Shown here: piece after piece, positions 1 to 11,880 of the stretch
How positions within the stretch are numbered: the first letter of the stretch is position 1
Layout of the letters: each line of letters begins with the position of its first letter
Assembly: GCA_027886175.1 (NCBI GenBank)
Contig: JAJNNQ010000031.1
Location: 3,434,501 to 3,498,500 of the forward strand
Source of the DNA: Phylloscopus collybita
Lineage: Eukaryota > Chordata > Aves > Passeriformes > Phylloscopidae
DNA: 64,000 bases
Direction of reading: 5' to 3'
Position numbers and translations under genes: made by a program
The notes under the pieces: model-generated
Database searches by the model: none
Seen by the model: the letters and a program-made list of their open reading frames with translations, nothing else
Told to the model about the DNA's origin: nothing

Positions 1-600
1 ACAACCCTCCTGTCAAAGCATAAGAATTTTTGCATAGGTTGCAAAAAAAAAAAAAAAAAAAAAAAAAAAGCAGCTAAAAAATGATATATGCAATTTTGCC
101 TTCTTGCTGTTGATAAAATACCACTGAATGAAAGCCCCAACAAACTCTGTTGCCCTTTAGGGATAAACTGACAGGTACAGAGAAAGAAGACATCTGCTTA
201 TGCATCTTTTGGCTGAGATGCCTATGAACCTTGATCGAGCAGCTCCTTTTAATTCCCCACTTGAGACAGCATTTCTCCTGAAAACACTAAAAGTCCTGGC
301 CATTCTTCCCAATAAAGGTCTTCAAACAAATCTATTAAAACCAAACCAAACAAACAATTAAAAAATGCTTGTGACCAGCACAGTTGCCTGCATGTGGATG
401 ATGTGTGGTTGGTTCCTGCCATTAAAACCCTCCAGTGACAAATCCCTCCCACTGTGGGTCAGATGTCATGTCCATACACACGACACTCCCCAAACAATTT
501 TAATGCTACATCAAATGCAGTGTTTAAAAACAACTTTGCCTAACCAAGGACTGAGTAAAACTTGTGAAGGACTTGGCCTCATAGTTTTAGAGTCATCATC
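1..600. other. Unique AT-rich noncoding stretch
   Basis: Apart from an A27 tract at 43-69 I see no repeat family, exon or RNA gene here. The frames on both strands are interrupted and show no codon-like pattern. The purpose is unknown. Confidence 0.5.
43..69. repeat. Poly(A) tract, 27 bp
   Basis: An uninterrupted run of 27 A follows GC at 41-42. There is no AATAAA signal in the 40 bases before it, so nothing marks it as the tail of a retrocopy. It is annotated as a simple mononucleotide repeat. Confidence 0.95.
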
Positions 601-610
601 ATCAACAGGC

Positions 611-770
611 TTTCACTTGGATAGCACCTTTCATTCAAAGATCTCGGAACACTTAATTTAATTAAGCCTTTCAACAATGCCATCATGCAGCCAAATGTTA
701 TAATAACTGCTTGTAGAGGTTTGAATCTGAGACAAAGAGAGGTTAAACGAGTCTCCCAACGTCCCAGAAC
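611..770 (-). mobile_element. Ancient SINE fragment, MIR/CORE-SINE-like (amniote)
   Basis: Read on the + strand the segment follows the antisense order of an old amniote MIR/CORE-type SINE. It starts with a piece like 'tagcacctttcattcaaaga' (about 632-651), continues through an AT-rich middle, and ends with 'gagacaaagagaggttaaac' (729-748) and a 'tctcccaa' block. The last part corresponds to the family's well-known core 'ctgaggcacagagaggttaa ... cttgcccaag'. The match is recalled from memory and imperfect, as expected for an element that predates the bird-mammal split. No target-site duplication can be recognised. Such fragments are known in some cases to have become enhancers; whether this one did is unknown. 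Confidence 0.6.
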
Positions 771-779
771 GAATTAATA

Positions 780-2270
780 ACATCGCCAAGAAGAGGCTGC
801 AAAGCCTCCCTGCAAGCCGTGCTGCTCCCCTCCTTTCCCACCCTGACACGGGTGGGTTTCTGTGCCTGCTGGGCTGTGCTGAGGGTGCCTCTGGATTTCT
901 CTCTGCCTCCCAGGGAGCCTAGGAGCAATCTGTGTGAGAAACAAGCAGCGGTTGCTCGGCAGGGTTAGCTGCACCCTTAAAGGGAAGGTGGTGATGGGAA
1001 CGTGCTCCCCCCAGGAACAAGACGAGAAAAGGTCTCGCAGTGCTCTCCTCCACGCCACCACTTCCTCTGGGTTACCTTGGGAAGTGGGATTGTTTGCTGT
1101 TTTCCCATGGCTGAGAGCTGTGAGATCTTTTACGGTGCACTAGTGGTCTCTCATATTCTGAGTCCGAAAAAGCCACGGCTGGGAGAGTACAGTCACCTTA
1201 GCCCCCTGTGGGGAATTGCCTCAGCCCTGAGGGAGGAACATCCTGTCCTCCTACCGGCACAGAACGCTGCACTCTGACTTTTTCCAGGAGGTCCCTTGTA
1301 TTCAAACCTTGTCTCATCCCGATTCCCTTAGCCTGGGAGATCTGAGCAGCATACAGGCTGCAGTGGTATGGCTCCAGGCCATACAGCACACACTAAGCAT
1401 TACCATATGTCACAGAGGCAGCTAGACAAAATCTTCCCTGCAATGCGAAGAGCAGTGCTGGATCCATGCACAGCTCCACTAGCTAAGACCAAACAGCAAA
1501 GGTTTTGTACAACAAAATCGGTTTGGTTTACTGCTGAGCGTCAGCAGCTGCTTTCAAATTTACAAACGCATTTACTTTCTACAGAACATAAATGAAAAGC
1601 AATTGATTTCCCAGCCACCTGCCAAGACCTGAGAGGGGGATTTGTTGTTTGTTTTTTTTTCTTTTCTTCCCAGGCGTTGCTGCAGGGTTTCAGTCACCAC
1701 GAGACCCACAGGTGGAGTGACCACTGGAGCACTGGGACCTGCAGTTCCCACCCTGCTGCCAAAGGAGAGCTGGATCTCGTGGATGTGAATTGCCCCAGGA
1801 TTTGCTGTTTATTACATCCAGGATTTCCTTGGCATGGAGGAGCTCCGAGATGAAATATTTGACCCTTTTGTTCTGGGGACTGGCACAAGGGAGGAGGCAC
1901 TGCAGGAGATGCACCATGCACAGGGAAGGAACTTGGGGTCTCATCAGAAAGGTCACATCCCATACTCTCCCAATTCTACAATCTCATGAACACAAATATT
2001 TAACACCTACCCCAGCCCCATATTTATAAAGGGCCATCTGCTTCCAGTGCCTCCAAATTAAGTCATCTCCATGGCAGGATTGATGCCACTCACTACTGAC
2101 ATGATAACTTCAATTTGAGGGTAAGATGGTTATTTGGGCTAATTTCTCTGTGGTAAAGCCCTGTGTAATTGAACAGTGTTGAAAACAAGTGAGGCTGGGC
2201 AGAGCTACAAACAAGGTCTGTGCTGCTGATGGTACCCATTTCACCATCTAACCAAAGCCCAAGCTCCAGG
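780..2270. other. Unique noncoding stretch
   Basis: This is mixed-composition DNA with no repeat family I recognise. The 780-1290 part is somewhat richer in G+C than its surroundings and carries several overlapping short frames on both strands, none with a recognisable protein. A short T-rich run sits at about 1651-1668. I see no splice-flanked exon. Confidence 0.45.
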
Positions 2271-2650
2271 AATAATGTGATGCTTCAAAACATCCACTTT
2301 GGCTTTTAAAAACAAGCCCCTGGTCCTTATTATTCAGAAGTTCAAAATGTGTTTACTGCTGAAAAATCAAAAGACAAAGAACAATTCCAATTGTATTTTT
2401 GAAATCTAATTATTTGAAGCATGATCTTGGAACGTTGGGAGCTGAATGCAACAGTGTAAATTGCACACAAATTCCTACAAAAAGGAAATTATGTGGGTTT
2501 AAATGACAGTATAATGGCTTAAGCTTATTTATATTAATTAAGCACATCAAAATAATATGTGACTGTTAATACACGAAACAACATTAAAATATAATAGCTG
2601 TTTTCTCTTAAAGGTTAAACGGTCTTGATTCTTTGCATGTGCAAATTGAG
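2271..2650. other. Candidate conserved noncoding block (unverified)
   Basis: This is an AT-rich, repeat-free stretch with high local complexity and almost no homopolymers, including many TAAT/ATTA homeodomain-type cores (for example around 2535-2542). An octamer-type site ATGCAAAT lies just downstream at 2723-2730. This texture is typical of vertebrate conserved noncoding elements, but conservation itself cannot be seen in one sequence. Confidence 0.25.
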
Positions 2651-3058
2651 TGTCATTGTCATTAATTGCCGTCATCTTGCTTGCTCACATTTCTTGGAAA
2701 CGCAAGGCTGGGCACCTTTAGCATGCAAATTTAGCTTTCAACTCTTTGCCGGGAGAGACCTGGGTCCCAAGAGGACCCGGACAGGTAAAGCAGAGCCTGC
2801 AGATGAGCTCTCAGCACCCTGCACTGCCTAGCTCAGCTCGCAGGCTCCATGGAAGGCTCCCAGCCCCGCAGATATTTTTTCCTCCTGCAAGAGTTCGCAG
2901 TCCTTTACAGCACAGAAGGAAAACTCTCGTCCCGAACTTTTATCTTAATGAGCTGAAATATCCGCGGCCCTAATTGGGGCAGGCGCATGGCGTGGTTTTA
3001 GTTACGAGACAAACAATTTACTCCCAAAGTATCAAGGAAACATCGGTTAGGGGTTTGC

Positions 3059-3082
3059 TTTTTTTTTTTTTACGAGGCTTCC

Positions 3083-3122
<40 letters not shown>
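3059..3122. repeat. T13 - 12 nt - A39 fold-back tract
   Basis: Thirteen T (3059-3071) are separated by the 12-base spacer ACGAGGCTTCCC from thirty-nine A (3084-3122). The T and A tracts can pair as a 13-bp stem. A short outer GGGTTT (3051-3056) and AAACCC (about 3130-3135) are also complementary. No mobile-element sequence is recognisable around it. Confidence 0.85.
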
Positions 3123-3128
<6 letters not shown>

Positions 3129-4069
3129 AAACCCACCCTTCTGTTTGTTGCAACAGCCACGGTAAAATAAACTCCCAGCACATCCCGTGGTGGCCAGGCT
3201 GAGCTCTTTGTCCCAGCCCTGCTCCCACCCAACGCCCACCAGCTTCGCACCCAAGCTCGGCCAAAACGCCGCCCTACAGGGCTCCTACAGGTGTTACATT
3301 TTTTCCCTCCTTCCCTCCCCCCCAGTGACCAATTCCACGGCGATTGGACTAAAAATAATAATAATAATTAAAAAAAAAAATCTCCAAAAGCAATGTGCTG
3401 GCATGGCTGAGAACGTACATATAAGGCCACTGAGGTCCGCACAGCAAGGATTGCACAATAACCCATTAAAATAAACATTTGCAACCACAGATAGCTGGAC
3501 TGAAATCCCTGCTCTGATACAAATAACATCTGGACAACTTTTGTATGCATCTTCCAGCGTAAAACACCCTTGAGAAAAAATAGAAGGCAAGCTAAAAGAC
3601 AAAGGACCACTAAAGATTTTATTATGCTATGGGTGTGGTGCCATAAATTTGAGGGGATTCAGGCAAGAGTTGCCAAGCTTGAATTTAAACAGCATGTTGT
3701 TTTTAAAAGTTGTAACATTAGTGACGAACAAGTCAGTATTCTTACATAATTAATCCAGTGTGAAATAGAGTGACTGGAAGACATCCAGTGGTTTAAAAAT
3801 AACTCAATCATCTTTAAGATCCACAATACTATAGGATTTAACATTAAGGAACAGGAAGTGAAGGCATCTTGGTACGAACCATGCTGTTTTAATTCCACTA
3901 AAGCTTTATGAATTCAGCTTAACCGAGCTGACTGTACAACAGCCCTGAGCCATGTAGAGCCAGGGAGTTTCCTCTCGAGTGGATCCCAGGTTCAAGCACC
4001 AGGATTCTTCCCTCCACCAGACAGAATTGTCTCTGGCTGGGAATGTCATTAAAGAGACAAAAATAGGAG

Positions 4070-4072
<3 letters not shown>

Positions 4073-4100
<28 letters not shown>
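4073..4100. repeat. Poly(T) tract, 28 bp
   Basis: An uninterrupted T28. No antisense polyadenylation signal (TTTATT) directly follows it, so a retrocopy on the minus strand is not indicated. Confidence 0.95.
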
Positions 4101-4498
4101 GCAAAATGGTAATCCTTAACTGGGAAGGCTGGGAGAAAAGACAAAGATATGTGGGGAAGGTAATGAACATCTTCAGAAGATGTGTAATCATGGGTTGGAG
4201 TTGAATGGACTTTAACATCCAGGGTTATTCCTTAGTGGTGTTTCCAGCTGGCAACCAGCACAAGGGAGTGCAAGCTGGAGACACAGCCTGAGTGGGGCTC
4301 AGTGTAATGATAAAGAAAAACAGCCAAACAAAACCCTCCTTCAACCTGAAGGTGCCACTTACATTTGTAAACCGATTCTTAAACTGATTCTTTGAACTAT
4401 TCCCACAGGAATCTCCAGCAAAGCCACCTGTAAAAGTAAGAGAAGTTATAGTCTCTAAATAAATTCTAGTGAAAGGTTCCCTGGCCATGAACTAAATT

Positions 4499-4536
4499 AT
4501 TTTTAAGGTCTCTTCCAACTCTAACTGTTCTGTACC
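4499..4536 (+). mobile_element. Degraded CR1 3' end (short)
   Basis: About 38 bases resemble the last part of sense CR1, with the string 'aaggtctcttccaactctaa' at 4505-4524 followed by a decayed TTCTGT terminus. It is too short to assign a subfamily. The preceding 250 bases may include more of the element but have diverged too far to say. Confidence 0.45.
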
Positions 4537-4542
4537 CTCATG

Positions 4543-6247
4543 TGTCCAAAATTGGCCCTTCTTGGAGAAGTGCTGACTCACTCTGAAATCACAGGAGGCA
4601 CCAAACACTTGTCCCAAGTGAATTTCTGTATCTGAAGTATCATAACCCTGCCCAAAGCCCCAAGTCTGCCCAAGGATATCGTATTTCTTGCAGCACAGAA
4701 GTTGGTGGGGGTCCAGAAGAAGCTAAACCCTTTATTTGAAACCAGCCTCCGGAAAGCTGCTGCTCTGGGTGAAGTAAGATCCAGCCAGTTTTGGACCATG
4801 TTTGATGAGTGATGGTGCTGAGCCAGATTTTGGCCATCTCTTCCATGTCTGAGTCTACTTACAAACATAGAACCTGTGCCACCTGGGGCCATCAGCCTGG
4901 AACAACCACCATGGGTCTAACTGGAACCTCAATGACATTTCATTATCCCCTTCATCATCCCACTGTAAAAACCTACCAGAACCAGGATTGTTCCAAAGAA
5001 TATGTGAATTCCCAATAAAGGGAAATAATGCCTAAATCAATGATAGAAGGTCACTCTTCCTTAGCCAAGCCTTCCCACTTTGCCTGGCTTGACATGCAGG
5101 ATGAGAGCAAATACATCAAAATCGTAATCTTGAATGATCAAAATAAATCACACACAATTGATTTTGACTAATGTAAAACTAACTGAATACATTTCTGGAA
5201 ACAGTAGTTATGAATTAATAATAGTGATTAAGATGAATTAAATACACAGACTAAATTCTGCCCTACAACATGCTGACTTCCATGGAAACTGTGAGTGCAC
5301 TTAGGGGCTGAGTCCAGCAAGTTAATTTTGAATTATTCTTATCTGTTGATTCAAAGTAGTTTGTTAAAAAGAGTTTATGTGACTAAATATCATGCTGTAC
5401 CTATCAATGTTTATTGAGCTTTGACTACCATTTTCTCAAATTAACAGTGTATTTACTTAACTATGCAAAAAGCAGCTTTGTGAAACTCATTACTGCAGGA
5501 CAGCAGCAAGTCTCAACTAAACAAGTGTGACTCAAAACAGTGTCTTCATTTCAGTGGATAGGGTCAGATTCCAAGAATCATTAATCCCATCTCCTGTTTT
5601 GCACCTTGTTCCCATTTAGCTACCATGAAAAGTCCAATCCACAAATTCTCCATCCACTCTGACAGTATTTTGTCCCAAGTCTGACCCAGAAATATTATGA
5701 CAATTAAAAATCATTCATATTTTTGTTATATATAGATCTCTTTCTATAAGCCTTCCCTTCTCAAAAATAGATATATGTAAACATGTATTTTTAATACGTA
5801 TTTTATTTCTGTATACATGTGTATATACATATAGTAGTGTATATACATGTGCATTTTCTCATATGTATTTGCCTCTGTAACAGATTAATTCATTATGACA
5901 AACTTGTTCTTGGCCTAAAAACTGTGTGAAAATTAGAGAAATTGAGTAAATTGAAATGCACCACGTGGCATTTCCTGTGAGGATTTACAGAGGTATGTTT
6001 GGGAAGGAGAAAAGATTGTCTCAAGATCAAGCCCGTCAGGTGGAAAAACGGTGTTTAAGACTGGGCACGAGAACAGAAAGAAGGAAAAAAACCCATGGAT
6101 GTGGAAGTAAATACAAAATGAGCAGCGTTGCCATATGGGTTTCTAGAAGGTAGCATGTGTCAGGTTAACCTGGTATCAGTTCAGATTAATTCTGATGAGA
6201 ACATCTGCAAAGAGGGACTAGTAGGTGAGCAGAGGAGAGCCTGTAGG
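4543..6247. other. Unique AT-rich noncoding stretch
   Basis: This is largely repeat-free DNA. The 5100-5900 part is markedly AT-rich, with no open frame of interest. A TA/CATG-rich low-complexity segment lies at 5765-5850. No exon is recognised. Confidence 0.45.
5765..5850. repeat. AT-rich low-complexity segment with a 12-bp direct repeat
   Basis: Alternating purine-pyrimidine AT/GT steps dominate. The 12-mer GTGTATATACAT occurs twice (5819-5830 and 5837-5848), 18 bases apart. It looks like an old, decayed TA/CA microsatellite. Confidence 0.7.
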
Positions 6248-6312
6248 GGTTGGCAGAGGAGATTAAAGGAGCTGGGCACGCTCAGCCTGATAAATCAAAG
6301 GCTGAGATGCAG
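6248..6312 (+). mobile_element. Possible internal CR1 fragment, degraded
   Basis: The stretch around 6260-6305 ('aaaggagctgggcacgctca', then an 'agcctg...aaaggctgag' pattern) resembles the sense CR1 region that reads roughly 'ggagct-gg---ttcagcctgg-gaagaggaggctgag'. The family's usual continuation is then lost. It lies 340 bases upstream of a clear CR1 3' end in the same orientation, so the two may be parts of one broken insertion. Confidence 0.4.
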
Positions 6313-6654
6313 TTTCTGTCTATAGGTAAACCAGTGGGGTAAAAAGAAGTGGGGAGAAGGTTGTAATTAACCCAAATATGGATGGATATCATCTGGCAAT
6401 TAATGAGCTGTGGGAGAAGCCTGACAAAGGGACCTGCAGGGTGAACTCTCCCACAGCTGGAGAGCACGGGGATGAGGGATGGAAGAAAACAACAGTCCAA
6501 AGGCTGCTGAAGGTGGAGCTTGACCAACCCACAAGTGGGATTATGACCTGTGAGAGTGACCCACTGCTCAGATCCCATCTTGTTAACTTTTTTCTAAGTA
6601 TGGATCCATGAATTTTTAACATTTACCAAAAAAAAAAGCCAAAGCGACAAAGTA

Positions 6655-6982
6655 CCTGGAGGGAGCCTGCAAGAAAGATGTAGGGAGACAATTTACAAGG
6701 GCCTAGAGTGACAGGACAAGGGGAGGATGGCTTCAAACTGACAGAGAGTAGGTTTAGAGTGGATTGGGAAGGAATTGTTCCCTGGGAGGGTGATGAGGAC
6801 CTGGCACAGGGTGCCCAGAGCAGCTGAGACTGCCCCTGGATCTCTGGAAGTGTCCAAGGCCAGGCTGGATGGGGCTTGGAGCAACCTGGGATAGTGGAAG
6901 GTGTCCCTGCCATGGCAGAGGGGTTGTAATGAGATAATCTTTAAGGTCCCTTTGAATCAAAACTGTTCTACTATTCTATGAC
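6655..6982 (+). mobile_element. CR1 LINE, 3' end fragment (sense)
   Basis: A well-preserved 5'-truncated CR1 tail of about 330 bp. Landmarks in order are 'agaaagatgtagggagacaa' (6672-6691), 'agtgacaggacaagg' (6707-6721), the 'gatctctggaagtgtccaag' block near 6840, 'tggagcaacctgggatagtg' near 6877 and a 3' terminus CTATTCTATGA. CR1 is the dominant avian non-LTR retrotransposon. Its copies are usually short 3' ends and carry the octamer repeat instead of a poly(A) tail, exactly as here. It has no coding capacity left. Confidence 0.92.
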
Positions 6983-9007
6983 CGCTATAAAATCTTTTCT
7001 TTTTCAGTAGAAAATTCTTTCTTACATTTGTTTCTAGAGGCTCAAGGCAGAAATCGGGGTGCCAGGAAGGGATGTGGACATTTATGCCTCGCTGCCACTG
7101 GCTGGCCTTCTCCAGAGAGCTGAGGACATGAGTGGGTCAGGGTGGCTCTTTGTGTTTCTGGTGATTGAGCAGCTCTTGATCTCACCTCTTGCTGAATCCT
7201 GTTGACAAACAGTGTGGTGTCTCTGCCTCTAACAGGAAAACGGGCTGTTTCCTCATCTGTAGGGACACCCCAGTCCTCCTTTTTGCCACAGACTGGACAA
7301 GAGCAAGGTCTGGCTCATGGCAAGGACATTTGGAATTATTTCTTGGAGACTCTGATGTCTCTTCTTTGTATGAGCTGAAAGAACGGGTTGGGCAAATGTT
7401 GCTCCATACTCATAGCTGCTCTTACCTTAGGCCAGCTGGGTGCACCAGATGCTCTAATTAGTAGACCATATCAGAACTTTTCTGTCAAAATTACTTTTCT
7501 AATAGAAAATGTCCTCTCCATGAAAAGGAAAATAGTATTTTGCCGGAAGAGTTTTCTCTCTGTGTCACTAAAATACAGCTTTCTTTTTAACTGGTTAAAT
7601 TTTTAAAATCAATTTCAGTTTTATCAGCAATGTAAATTGTGAATTTCTAAAAATATGATATTTTTGGAAATACTTTCACATGAAAAATGTTGTGGTTTTC
7701 AATATTCATCCAAGAATTGGATTAATTTCTTTTCTAAAAACAGAAAATATGTAATGGGAAGGGATTTCCACTTTCTAGCCAGCCACAGCTTTTAGTGGTA
7801 TTATTATAATTAGTTATTTTCATTCCTTTTATGTAGAGCCATTCATAAATACCCTAAATTGTAGTAAGGAGCACACACAAGTAATTTTTAAAGCATAGGG
7901 CAGTGAGAAGCAGAATCTTATTTTTTAAGAGAAAAACCAAGTAAATTAAAACTTTGGTTTGAGATCAGAACCTGTACACAAGTGAAATTACTGGACAGAA
8001 TGCATTAAAAGTAAAGCTTTGCAATGAAATAATGAGCCTGGAAATAACTAAATGCATTTAAATGTTCCCAGTGGTCCCAAATTTGAGATTTGCTAACACA
8101 TAGCATGAAGAAAGTTAAACTTGACCCTCGGCCCTCATGATGATGACGGTTTTCCCATGCAATTCCTAGATGGAGATGAGCTGCATCTGACACAGGAGCC
8201 TCCTGCCAATTGAAGCCAAAGACAAATTAGAGACCAATGACAAATTAGAGAGAAACATCCAACATAAAGTAACCTGTAGTTTTCAGGACTCTGATTTTGA
8301 TTGCTCCTTGGAAACAAGTAAGAAAAGAGTTTGCAGCATCTGTGACCTGGTGCTTGCAAGCAGACAGGATAAAGGGACAGCTTGGAATTGAAATTTTTAC
8401 CACTGACCTGGGGTCTAGATGCCATGGTGTGACATTCCTATGTCAGCAAGTGAAAGAAATCCAGGAGGAAGCTCCCAAATGCAAAAGGCACATTCTGAAT
8501 GAGTATGTCTTGGATGTTAATCCAAGTGCCCACCACGAGAGCCAGTGACAAGCCAGGTGTTGATGCTACATCTGGATTCCCCTCAGTAGAACAACTGTCC
8601 TACAGTGGTTTAGTACACAGTACATGAAGGCAAACATGATGGCCCTGGAGCAGGCTGATAGCTGGCATTGACATATGTGTATTAATAATCTAAGTTTCTG
8701 TAATTCTCTGAGTCCAGATATTAGATAGACTTCGACAAAATACGTGTTTTAAACTGAAAGCACATGGCTGAAAGGTTTGCTGCTGAAATATTTCCTTTCC
8801 TCATCAAAGCAGCATTCATCTATGGCATCTCTGAGTAAAGGTGGTTGATAGCACTTAGAGAAAGGACTCTCCTGTTCTGACACTGGTTTTGGTATAAATT
8901 ATTTACCAAACCTGTTATAAGCCAGGAGCTGATGCTACCACAGTTAGCAAAGAGGAGTGTAAGAAGCTGGTAGGAGATGAAACATATTTAGAGGATGAAC
9001 CAAATTT
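6983..9007. other. Unique noncoding stretch
   Basis: No repeat family, exon or RNA gene is recognised. The 7460-7860 part is AT-rich and free of long homopolymers, a texture compatible with a conserved noncoding element, but nothing in it can be named. Confidence 0.4.
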
Positions 9008-9291
9008 CATAGAATCACAGAAGCCTGGAATGGTTTGGGGTGGAAGAGATGTTAAAAATCATCCAATTCCATCCCCTTGCCAAGGGCAGGGACACCTTCC
9101 TTTATCCCAGGTTGCTCCAAGTCCTGTCCAGCCTGGCCTTAGACACTTCCAGGAATCCAGGGCAAGCTGTGCCAGGGCCTCTCAAACCTTTGATCAAAAA
9201 ATTTCCTGCAAACATCAAACCTAAATCTCCCCTCTTTTAGCTTAAAACTCTTCCCCTTTGTCCTGTCACTATATGCCCTTGTAAAAATTTC
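9008..9291 (-). mobile_element. CR1 LINE, 3' end fragment (antisense)
   Basis: Begins with the reverse complement of the CR1 terminal repeat ('catagaatcacag', 9008-9020). It continues with 'tggtttggggtgga', 'gggcagggacaccttcc', the 'cctggccttagacacttcca' block and 'cctgtcactatatgcccttg' (9263-9282). About 285 bp of the 3' end survive. Short frames seen here (9030-9240, +) are antisense CR1 and not genes. It belongs to the same CR1 group as the copies at 29.9, 31.4 and 35.4 kb. Confidence 0.92.
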
Positions 9292-11439
9292 TGGAGTAAT
9301 GAGTGAAGGGGGAAAGTAAAAATGAAAATAGTCCCCAGGATAGAGAGGAAAAAAAAAATTCCTAGGTACTATATTGCCTTCAACATTTGCACTGGGAAGC
9401 CACATGAGTCACCCTGTAGCATCCCCATATACATGTTAAATGTTCTGCCCCTAACCTTTGCTGAAATCGGAATGAAGGGAAGTTTCAGTCCAACCATTAA
9501 TGGGAAAAGTGATTATTTGCCTTTAGAGAAGATACCCACTGAAAAATGATGACATTATGTGCTCTTTACAGGGATGCTGCAGCTTTTATAGATGCTCTTG
9601 GTACAATTCATTTCTGGGAAGTGCGTGTGAGAAGGTTTTACCACTGTCATTACACAGAAGTGCTATGGCTGGGCTGGGAACCCTGCAGCATCTTTGGGGT
9701 TGCATCCCCTACATGCAGCTGAAGAACAGCTGAAGTTAAGCTGAAGGCTTGGTGGTGGGAAGAAATTATAAGATTGTTTCTGCTTGGCTGAAAGCAAAAA
9801 TCTGAGAGCTCTGGGCACTGGAGGTGCACAAAAGGAAATGAACTTGCCCTGGGAATCGGGCCCTGGGGTTTGCAGATCAAACCAGCCACTGAGGCTGCAT
9901 CAAAAATCTCAACAGTGTGGCTCACCTTCTGCTCGTGCCTGTGCAATCCAGTGCTTTGTCTCCCTGAAATAATACAAACACCCTGTGTTTGTGAATTATC
10001 TAAATCCAAGCTTAAAATTGCATAGATGGCTTATATTTAAAACTGCCCAGGAGAGCCATGTAGCTCTTTCTAAAGTGACAATATTTAAAAAAAAAAAACC
10101 AAACAAAACAAAACAGAAAAACAAATAAAAAACCCCAAACATAACTTCATTAGTTACTCATATTTAATAACCAGAATAGGGCATTTCCCCCACTTCAGCA
10201 CTGGCATTTTTCACACTCTCAGTTTTCACTAATACCAAAGTCTAGACTTGCTCAGCGCAGCTGAGATGAAATATTTCATGTGATATCTGCTTTTTGGCAG
10301 CCATTGGATTTGTGTACCCATCAAAACTTCATCTTCTGAGAAGAGAAAGAATTAAGAAAAAGTCATTTACCCAGTTAATTCTGTAACTATCGATTTCAGT
10401 GTAAACCCCTTCCTCTTTATAAGATTAATTTAGTTCTTCCCATGCCCCACAGAAAAATCTTGTGCCCAGAGAAAAGCTGCTATGAAACGGATACAAATGA
10501 ATCTACTTAGATAATTGTAATTCCAGTCAGACACTGGCACCATGTAGTTCATGTTTTATCATAAGAGACCAATTTCTAAGATTTAGCCATCAGTCTAAAG
10601 AGTACAAGACAAAATTTCACCCTCGGGACTGTAAGGAAGGCAGGGTTGACCCCAGTCGACAAGATTGTACCTGGGACTTGCAAGATACTTGAATAAAAGA
10701 GAGATTTTGCACTCTGAGAGTAAAAACATCTCCATCAGTCTCTTGGGGTTAGTGTTGAACACGTACTTTTCTATAAAGTGAGGATCTCTTGCCCCTGTTG
10801 TCCATCAGTGATGGGCAACCAAGCCAGCAGCCATGAAACCCTGAGTGCTGCATTACAAACGCCTGCCCTACATTTGAGAAGTAACATCAAACAAAAACCT
10901 CACCAGTGTCATGTATTCTTCCAGTGGAATCACAGCACAAAGATTTCCACCCCCCTCTTTTTTCTAATCAAAGACTGATTAATTAATTCTCATTATCTCC
11001 ATCTCTGTCACAAAGATAGCATGGTGACAGTGTCAGAAAGCTGTTGTAATTTGCCTCGGGCATGGCTGTAATTTGGTGGTGGTTGAAGTGATCACTTGCT
11101 ATTTTTGTGGTTCTCATCACCCCCATGTCCACAAAAAACTCTCCCAGACAAGAGCTGTGTGTGCCAGTAGGACAGAAATAGGTGGTAAAACCAGTATCAG
11201 CCTCACTCTGCACGACCTTCAGACAAAAAGAGCTGAAGAGAACAACTCACAGCCTCAGATATTCCCACAATTGCACCAAAGGCAGCGTCAGACCAAGTCA
11301 GGAAAGGAACCAGCTCAAAAAGGAAAAAAAATGCCCTTTTCCACAGCAAAATGTATTCAGGGAAAACTTCTCTGCAGCTGCTGCTATTGGGACAGAGGGA
11401 AGAGTGAATAAACCCTCTCTCCCTGCAGACTGCAGAGCA
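9292..11439. other. Unique noncoding stretch
   Basis: The only simple repeat is an A/AAAC-rich segment at 10087-10136. No interspersed repeat or exon is recognised. The longest frame (9650-10009, -) has no recognisable protein features. Confidence 0.45.
10087..10136. repeat. A-rich / (AAAAC)n simple repeat
   Basis: A12 is followed by imperfect CAAAA/CAAAAC units and then by AAATAAAAA. It is a typical decayed A-rich microsatellite. Confidence 0.8.
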
Positions 11440-11880
11440 GCTCCCACCGAAAGGGACCACATCAGGAAACAGCGCTCACCACAGCCCCATCGGGGTGAGC
11501 TGGGACAACACCAGGGCTGTGGGAGGACCAGGAGGACGGCTCGTTACTGGCAGTACGAGCTGAAAGCATCCATGGACAATTGAAACCACATGGCACCAAA
11601 TCCCCCTCCAACCCCAAGGTTAGCGCCGATCCAGCTTTCAACTCAGCGAGCTACATAAACCAGACGAGGTACAGCGAACAATGGCTCACGCGGGTGTCCC
11701 AGTTTCCACCAACAATGTCAGCCACACTGGTGGTGACTCAATTTGTTTCCATCATATGCTCTTTAGAGTCGCCTCTGGCAGCTTTATTTTTCAGGCTCCT
11801 TTACCCGGTGAACGTTACCCAACAGCGGCGCGATGAGCTGGCGCCCAGGAGAACACGTATGCAGCTCTGTATTCAGATCA
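11440..11880. other. CpG-richer patch
   Basis: About twenty CpG dinucleotides by eye in 440 bp, including a run of GCG/CGC around 11820-11845 ('cagcggcgcgatgagctggc' at 11822-11841), while the flanking kilobases have very few. Two 133-codon frames (11182-11583 and 11580-11981, +) overlap here. The first starts with GTG and the second with TTG, and neither resembles a known protein. The patch could be a small unmethylated regulatory island, or simply GC-biased DNA. Confidence 0.35.

Larger units (their letters stand above)
2651..4498. other. Noncoding stretch with several A/T tracts
   Basis: Contains a T13/A39 fold-back (3059-3122), an AAT-type microsatellite (about 3352-3368) and a poly(T) at 4073-4100. 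The short frames here run into poly(Phe) or poly(Lys) through the homopolymers and are not genes. Nothing else is recognised. Confidence 0.45.

Noticed and set aside
4180..4230. CR1-like 'catgggttgga ... ggactttaacatccag' string
   Set aside because: Has gaps and only short matching words; not enough to separate it from chance.
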